Assembly: GCA_016196035.1 (NCBI GenBank)
Contig: JACPYM010000045.1
Span: 1-49,034 of the forward strand
Length of the DNA: 49,034 nt
Direction of reading: 5' to 3'
From: Acidobacteriota bacterium
Lineage (GTDB): Bacteria > Acidobacteriota > Blastocatellia > RBC074
Shown here: in pieces, positions 46,120-49,034 of the stretch
Layout of the letters: every line of letters starts with the position of its first letter
How positions within the stretch are numbered: position 1 is the stretch's first letter
Translations under genes and position numbers: made by a program
The notes under the pieces: model-generated
The model's input: the letters and a program-made list of their open reading frames with translations, nothing else
What the model was told of the DNA's origin: nothing
Database searches by the model: none

Positions 46120-46569
46120 CTAGCTCTTTTGAGCCGCCTGGGCGCGTTGCCGGTCAGTCGCGTGCAAGCCCAATTTCACGTGCGTGACTTTCGTAATCGA
46201 GAGCACGACTTGATCTACGTCTTTGACCGAATACCACGGCCCGATGGCGACGTGCACCATCTGATCGTCAGCGCACCAAGCCTCGACATTTTCCAAGTCA
46301 ATCGCGTGAGCGATGTAATCAACATTCGCTTCCGGCGGCAATTCCAAGACGACCGAACAACGCTCATCAGCGGCTAACTCTGTCCCCCACGCGCAACGAA
46401 TACCGACCGTTTCCGCCAAGCCATTCGCGATGTCCTGGGCGACCGCGGCCAACGCTTGCCGCGTCGCGTGAAAGAGCTGCGTTTGCGCCCACGGCACCAT
46501 TGAACCGACCGGCTTCTCACTGCCGAAGGCGGGCACCTGCGCCAGCACCGGCGGAATGCGCCAGGCCAT
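46120..46569 (-). CDS. Conserved-looking small protein of unknown function
   Basis: A 149-residue protein from the ATG at 46569 (AGAGGGA upstream; a TTG lies one codon earlier). It looks globular, with alternating strand and helix (CSVVLELPPEANVDYIAHAIDLENVEAWCADDQMVHVAIGPW, VDQVVLSITKVTHVKLGLHA). I recognise no family. It is followed at 11 bp by the DUF1579-like gene. Confidence 0.7.
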   Translation of the reverse strand: MAWRIPPVLAQVPAFGSEKPVGSMVPWAQTQLFHATRQALAAVAQDIANGLAETVGIRCAWGTELAADERCSVVLELPPEANVDYIAHAIDLENVEAWCADDQMVHVAIGPWYSVKDVDQVVLSITKVTHVKLGLHATDRQRAQAAQKS

Positions 46570-46652
46570 CAACTTGTTCCCTCTGACTGGCGAACCGCCA
46601 TCAATGGCGAGTTCTCAGAAGGTTTCCCAACGCCCGCGAAAACGGCTCATGG

Positions 46653-48377
46653 CTAGTTCGGCTTCCTCGTTCCGGTGAAGCTGGAAGACTGGCCTTCAGC
46701 CGCAAAAGAGCCACTGATCGAATCGCCCGTGATCTTGGCCGTCGCTGCGACTTCCAACTGTTGGCCTTGCACGTTGAGCGAAAACCCGAAACTGACGTCA
46801 TTGCCGCTGACCACACCATTCTTGAGCGGCGCGGTGCCAAAGGGCGTCGTGATTTCGCCGCTCAGATTCGAGCCGGACTGATTGATTTTCAAAGTGCCTT
46901 GAATCTGGCCTTCGGGCGCATTGATCGTGAGTTCCCAACTGCCCGTCGCCAACGCCGCGCCGCCGTTCGGCGCGCCACCGGGGCCACGTCCACCACCAGG
47001 CCCGCCGCGTCCGCCAGGGCCACCAGGGCGCGCGGGTTCAACCGCTTTGATCTCGAATGGTTTGCCGTCCACAAAGACGTGTTTGATCTTCGTGTCTTTG
47101 TTAAACAGGTCGCCGCTGGCCACGACCAGATTGGCGATCTTGCCTTTCTCGATGCTGCCGAGTTGTTCGGCGACGCCAAAGATTTCAGCCGCGTTGATCG
47201 TCAGCGCTTTGAGCGCGGCTTCTTTCGGCAAGCCAGCCTCAATCGCGCGCGCCGCATTGGCCAGATAATCCGCCGGGCGCGTCAACGTGCCCGAATTGAA
47301 AGCAAAGCGCACGCCCGCATTGTGCAAAGCGGCGGCGGCCTTCGGCGCTTCGGCCCGATCTTTCAGAGTGCGCAGCGCTTCATCTTCGGGATCGTCGAGT
47401 TGCGGGCGTTGCGGGTACCCCAAACTAAGCAAGACGGTGACATTCTTGGCTTTCAGGAAATCGGCCAAGAGGTAGCTTTGCATCGCCCCGGCCAGCATGT
47501 ATTTCAGCTTGAATTCCTCAGCCAGCGCCACCGCGCGTTTGATTTCGCGTTCGCTGTTGGCGCTCAGGATGACAGGCATTTCGCCATTGATGACCGGTTG
47601 CAACGCCGCCAGCGATTTGTTGACCGCCGGACGTTGCGCGCCGCGCGGCGACTTGTTGTAACGCGCCCACTCTTCGCGGTAATGCTGGGCGTCGAGCAGC
47701 GATTGGCGCAGAAAGGCAAACGTCCCCATCAGCGAATTGGGAAAGCCGCCGCGCGCCGAGCCGAACCCGATATTGAGTGAAATCGGCGCTTTCAAAATCA
47801 ATTTGTCAGCCGGCTCCGCCCCCAGATTGATCAACGCGCTTTGGCCCTGAAAGATGCCCGTGCGCGGCGCGGTCAACGCGGTCGTGATCCCGGCGGAACG
47901 CTGTTGATCAAACGTGTCTGCCGCGACTTGCAATTGCTCGGTCACACTGACTTCCGGCAGCAGGCCCGCAGTCGAAGGCGGCGCGCTCATCTGCGCCAAA
48001 AAAGCCTGCGCCGGATCGGCAGGCGGCGCACCTCCACCACGTCTGCCGCCACCCGCATCGGGCGTCGTGGGTGCTGGAACGCCCAGGCTGGTGAAGGTGT
48101 CGAAAAGGCCCGGATAAACCGTCAGCCCCGTTCCATCAATCACCTTGGCATCGGCGGGAATCGCGGCTTCCGCGCCGACCGCTTCAATCAAGCCGTTGCG
48201 CACGACGACGTTCCCCTTGGCAATAGTCGCCCCCGTAACGGTGACGATGGTGGCGCCGCGTATGGCGTAGGCTTCACCTTCGTAAGCACGGGCTGGTTGA
48301 TGTTGGGATAGCAGAACGGCGCTAACGCCAAAAGCCACCGTGCAAAAAAGCGTGAGCAGGCGCTTGTGCTGCTTCAT
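46653..48377 (-). CDS. Exported amidohydrolase-like protein lacking HxH, with C-terminal beta domain
   Basis: A 574-residue protein with AAGGAG before the ATG. A signal peptide ends near PARAY. The amidohydrolase fold starts [31 protein letters not shown]. The metal motif is replaced by PGLFDTFTS (F95, S97), and the later His and Asp positions also look lost ([23 protein letters not shown]). The end of the fold ([21 protein letters not shown]) is followed by a Gly/Pro-rich linker near residues 455-475 ([12 protein letters not shown]) and a beta-rich domain of about 95 residues ([18 protein letters not shown] ... GTRKPN). It is probably non-catalytic or acts by another chemistry. Confidence 0.9.
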   Translation of the reverse strand: MKQHKRLLTLFCTVAFGVSAVLLSQHQPARAYEGEAYAIRGATIVTVTGATIAKGNVVVRNGLIEAVGAEAAIPADAKVIDGTGLTVYPGLFDTFTSLGVPAPTTPDAGGGRRGGGAPPADPAQAFLAQMSAPPSTAGLLPEVSVTEQLQVAADTFDQQRSAGITTALTAPRTGIFQGQSALINLGAEPADKLILKAPISLNIGFGSARGGFPNSLMGTFAFLRQSLLDAQHYREEWARYNKSPRGAQRPAVNKSLAALQPVINGEMPVILSANSEREIKRAVALAEEFKLKYMLAGAMQSYLLADFLKAKNVTVLLSLGYPQRPQLDDPEDEALRTLKDRAEAPKAAAALHNAGVRFAFNSGTLTRPADYLANAARAIEAGLPKEAALKALTINAAEIFGVAEQLGSIEKGKIANLVVASGDLFNKDTKIKHVFVDGKPFEIKAVEPARPGGPGGRGGPGGGRGPGGAPNGGAALATGSWELTINAPEGQIQGTLKINQSGSNLSGEITTPFGTAPLKNGVVSGNDVSFGFSLNVQGQQLEVAATAKITGDSISGSFAAEGQSSSFTGTRKPN

Positions 48378-48669
48378 CGGGAATACTCCTTCGGCGGAAT
48401 GAATTGTTGGTGCAATGTCGTGCGCAACGACTGTCGAGCGAACGCTGCTAACAGTGCTAATGCTAAAGTTGCGCCACTGAATGTTGCTTTGTACTGCCTG
48501 AAGACGATCATTACGGCAACCCGGTTTCAGACTTGCCGGTGACAGTTTTGCTTGCTTGATTTATTGATGCCTGTTGATGCGCCGCACTCTAAACGATTCG
48601 CTTCCGGCAGGCAACCGCAGCGCTAAGAAAGTACTGTGCGTCGTAGTTTTGCGCGGCGGCTGTCCCGAG

Positions 48670-48810
48670 CGGCTCACGCGCGAGTAGCGCAACCCTGCCA
48701 AGGTTGCGCCGTTGCCGCAGTGACGACCCTCATTTTTCCCCTGACATCCAATCGCTCTCTTGCTGACGCCGCGCAACCTCGGCAGGGTTGCGCCACTCGC
48801 GTGTGAGCCG
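48670..48810. repeat. 40-bp inverted repeat carrying two GCAAC/GTTGC palindromes
   Basis: 48670-48709 pairs with 48771-48810 with three mismatches (arms begin cggctcacgcgcgagtagcg). Each arm contains its own palindrome, GCAAC-n9-GTTGC at 48689-48707 and 48773-48791. The 61-nt interior shows nothing else. Confidence 0.8.
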
Positions 48811-48924
48811 TCTGCTACGCTGAATCCGCTTTTACACAAAATTTTGCCGGACACCCGCTAACAGCCAGCAAAACTCCGGCTGGTGCAAACTGCATTCGCA
48901 AACGCGGCAAACCTGCTTCCTGAC

Positions 48925-49033
48925 CTAGTACTCCATCAAGCTGAAAATGAGGGATGTAGGGCGGGATTTAATCCCGCCCTACATCCCGGATGCGCTCTCA
49001 GCATCCATCACTTACAGCTTGATGGAGTACTAG
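48925..49033. mobile_element. 109-bp MITE-like palindromic element
   Basis: Perfect 19-bp terminal inverted repeats CTAGTACTCCATCAAGCTG occur at 48925-48943 and 49015-49033. Inside is an independent palindrome at 48951-48987 with 18-bp perfect arms around one base (gggatgtagggcgggatt). No coding capacity. A target duplication cannot be judged because the window ends 1 bp later. Confidence 0.7.
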
Positions 49034-49034
49034 C

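Larger units (their letters stand above)
48378..49034. other. Intergenic region with nested palindromes, no gene
   Basis: This 657-bp stretch to the window edge has no supported gene. The first 290 bp show nothing I recognise. It then contains the 40-bp inverted repeat at 48670-48810 and a 109-bp MITE-like element at 48925-49033. An ORF of about 97 codons across it is read through these palindromes and is not credible. Confidence 0.65.

Noticed and set aside
48561-48854. 97-codon minus-strand ORF near the right edge
   Set aside because: It is read through the 40-bp inverted repeat and has no protein-like pattern.

Overview
The window is high-GC bacterial chromosome (most hand-counted lines are near 58-63% G+C) and most resembles an Acidobacteriota genome, possibly class Blastocatellia. 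That assignment is inferred from gene style: several secreted amidohydrolase paralogues, two Uma2-type genes, Gly-rich secreted proteins and a mixed housekeeping block. No rRNA or other taxonomic marker settles it.

Region 1 (1-11.8 kb, all on the minus strand) is a complete type I-E CRISPR-Cas locus. A promoter-like element at 11806-11833 is followed by a short HTH frame, a WYL-domain regulator, cas3, cas8e, cse2, cas7e, cas5e, cas6e, cas1 and cas2. The leader and the first six repeats of an array then run off the left edge. All junctions from cas3 to cas6e are 4-bp ATGA overlaps. The only break is a 115-bp gap with a hairpin before cas1-cas2. Palindromes near the promoter make autoregulation by the WYL protein a testable idea. 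Cas7e carries a charged insertion.

Region 2 (11.8-13.6 kb) holds a large imperfect palindromic element and a secreted beta-rich protein. Region 3 (13.6-23.2 kb) holds an orphan RND efflux pump, a Uma2 protein, a LOG-family protein, an exported M20 amidohydrolase, a nucleotidyltransferase-fold protein, the GTPase Der and a secreted protein with a collagen-like Gly/Gln repeat. Region 4 (23.2-30.8 kb) holds alaS with a strikingly lower-GC middle segment, a MazEF-like toxin-antitoxin pair, ubiE/menG, an FtsX-type permease, a second Uma2 protein with a repeat tail, and an LPG-synthase-like membrane protein.

Region 5 (31.0-37.8 kb, plus strand) is a housekeeping run: a class I glutamine-amidotransferase-like hydrolase, an MFS transporter, ftsY, ribD, rsmA, a BNR-repeat protein and a ThiS/MoaD-like protein. 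Region 6 (38.0-48.4 kb, minus strand) holds smc with an insertion in its ATPase head, three exported amidohydrolases (two lacking the usual HxH metal motif), and three small uncharacterised genes.

The intergenic DNA is rich in structured repeats: perfect 25-, 27- and 32-bp inverted repeats, five copies of a small palindrome with GCAAC/GTTGC arms, and a 109-bp MITE-like element at the right edge. The least explained features are the palindromic repeats, the alaS mosaic, the insertions in Cas7e and SMC, and the WYL-controlled cas promoter.
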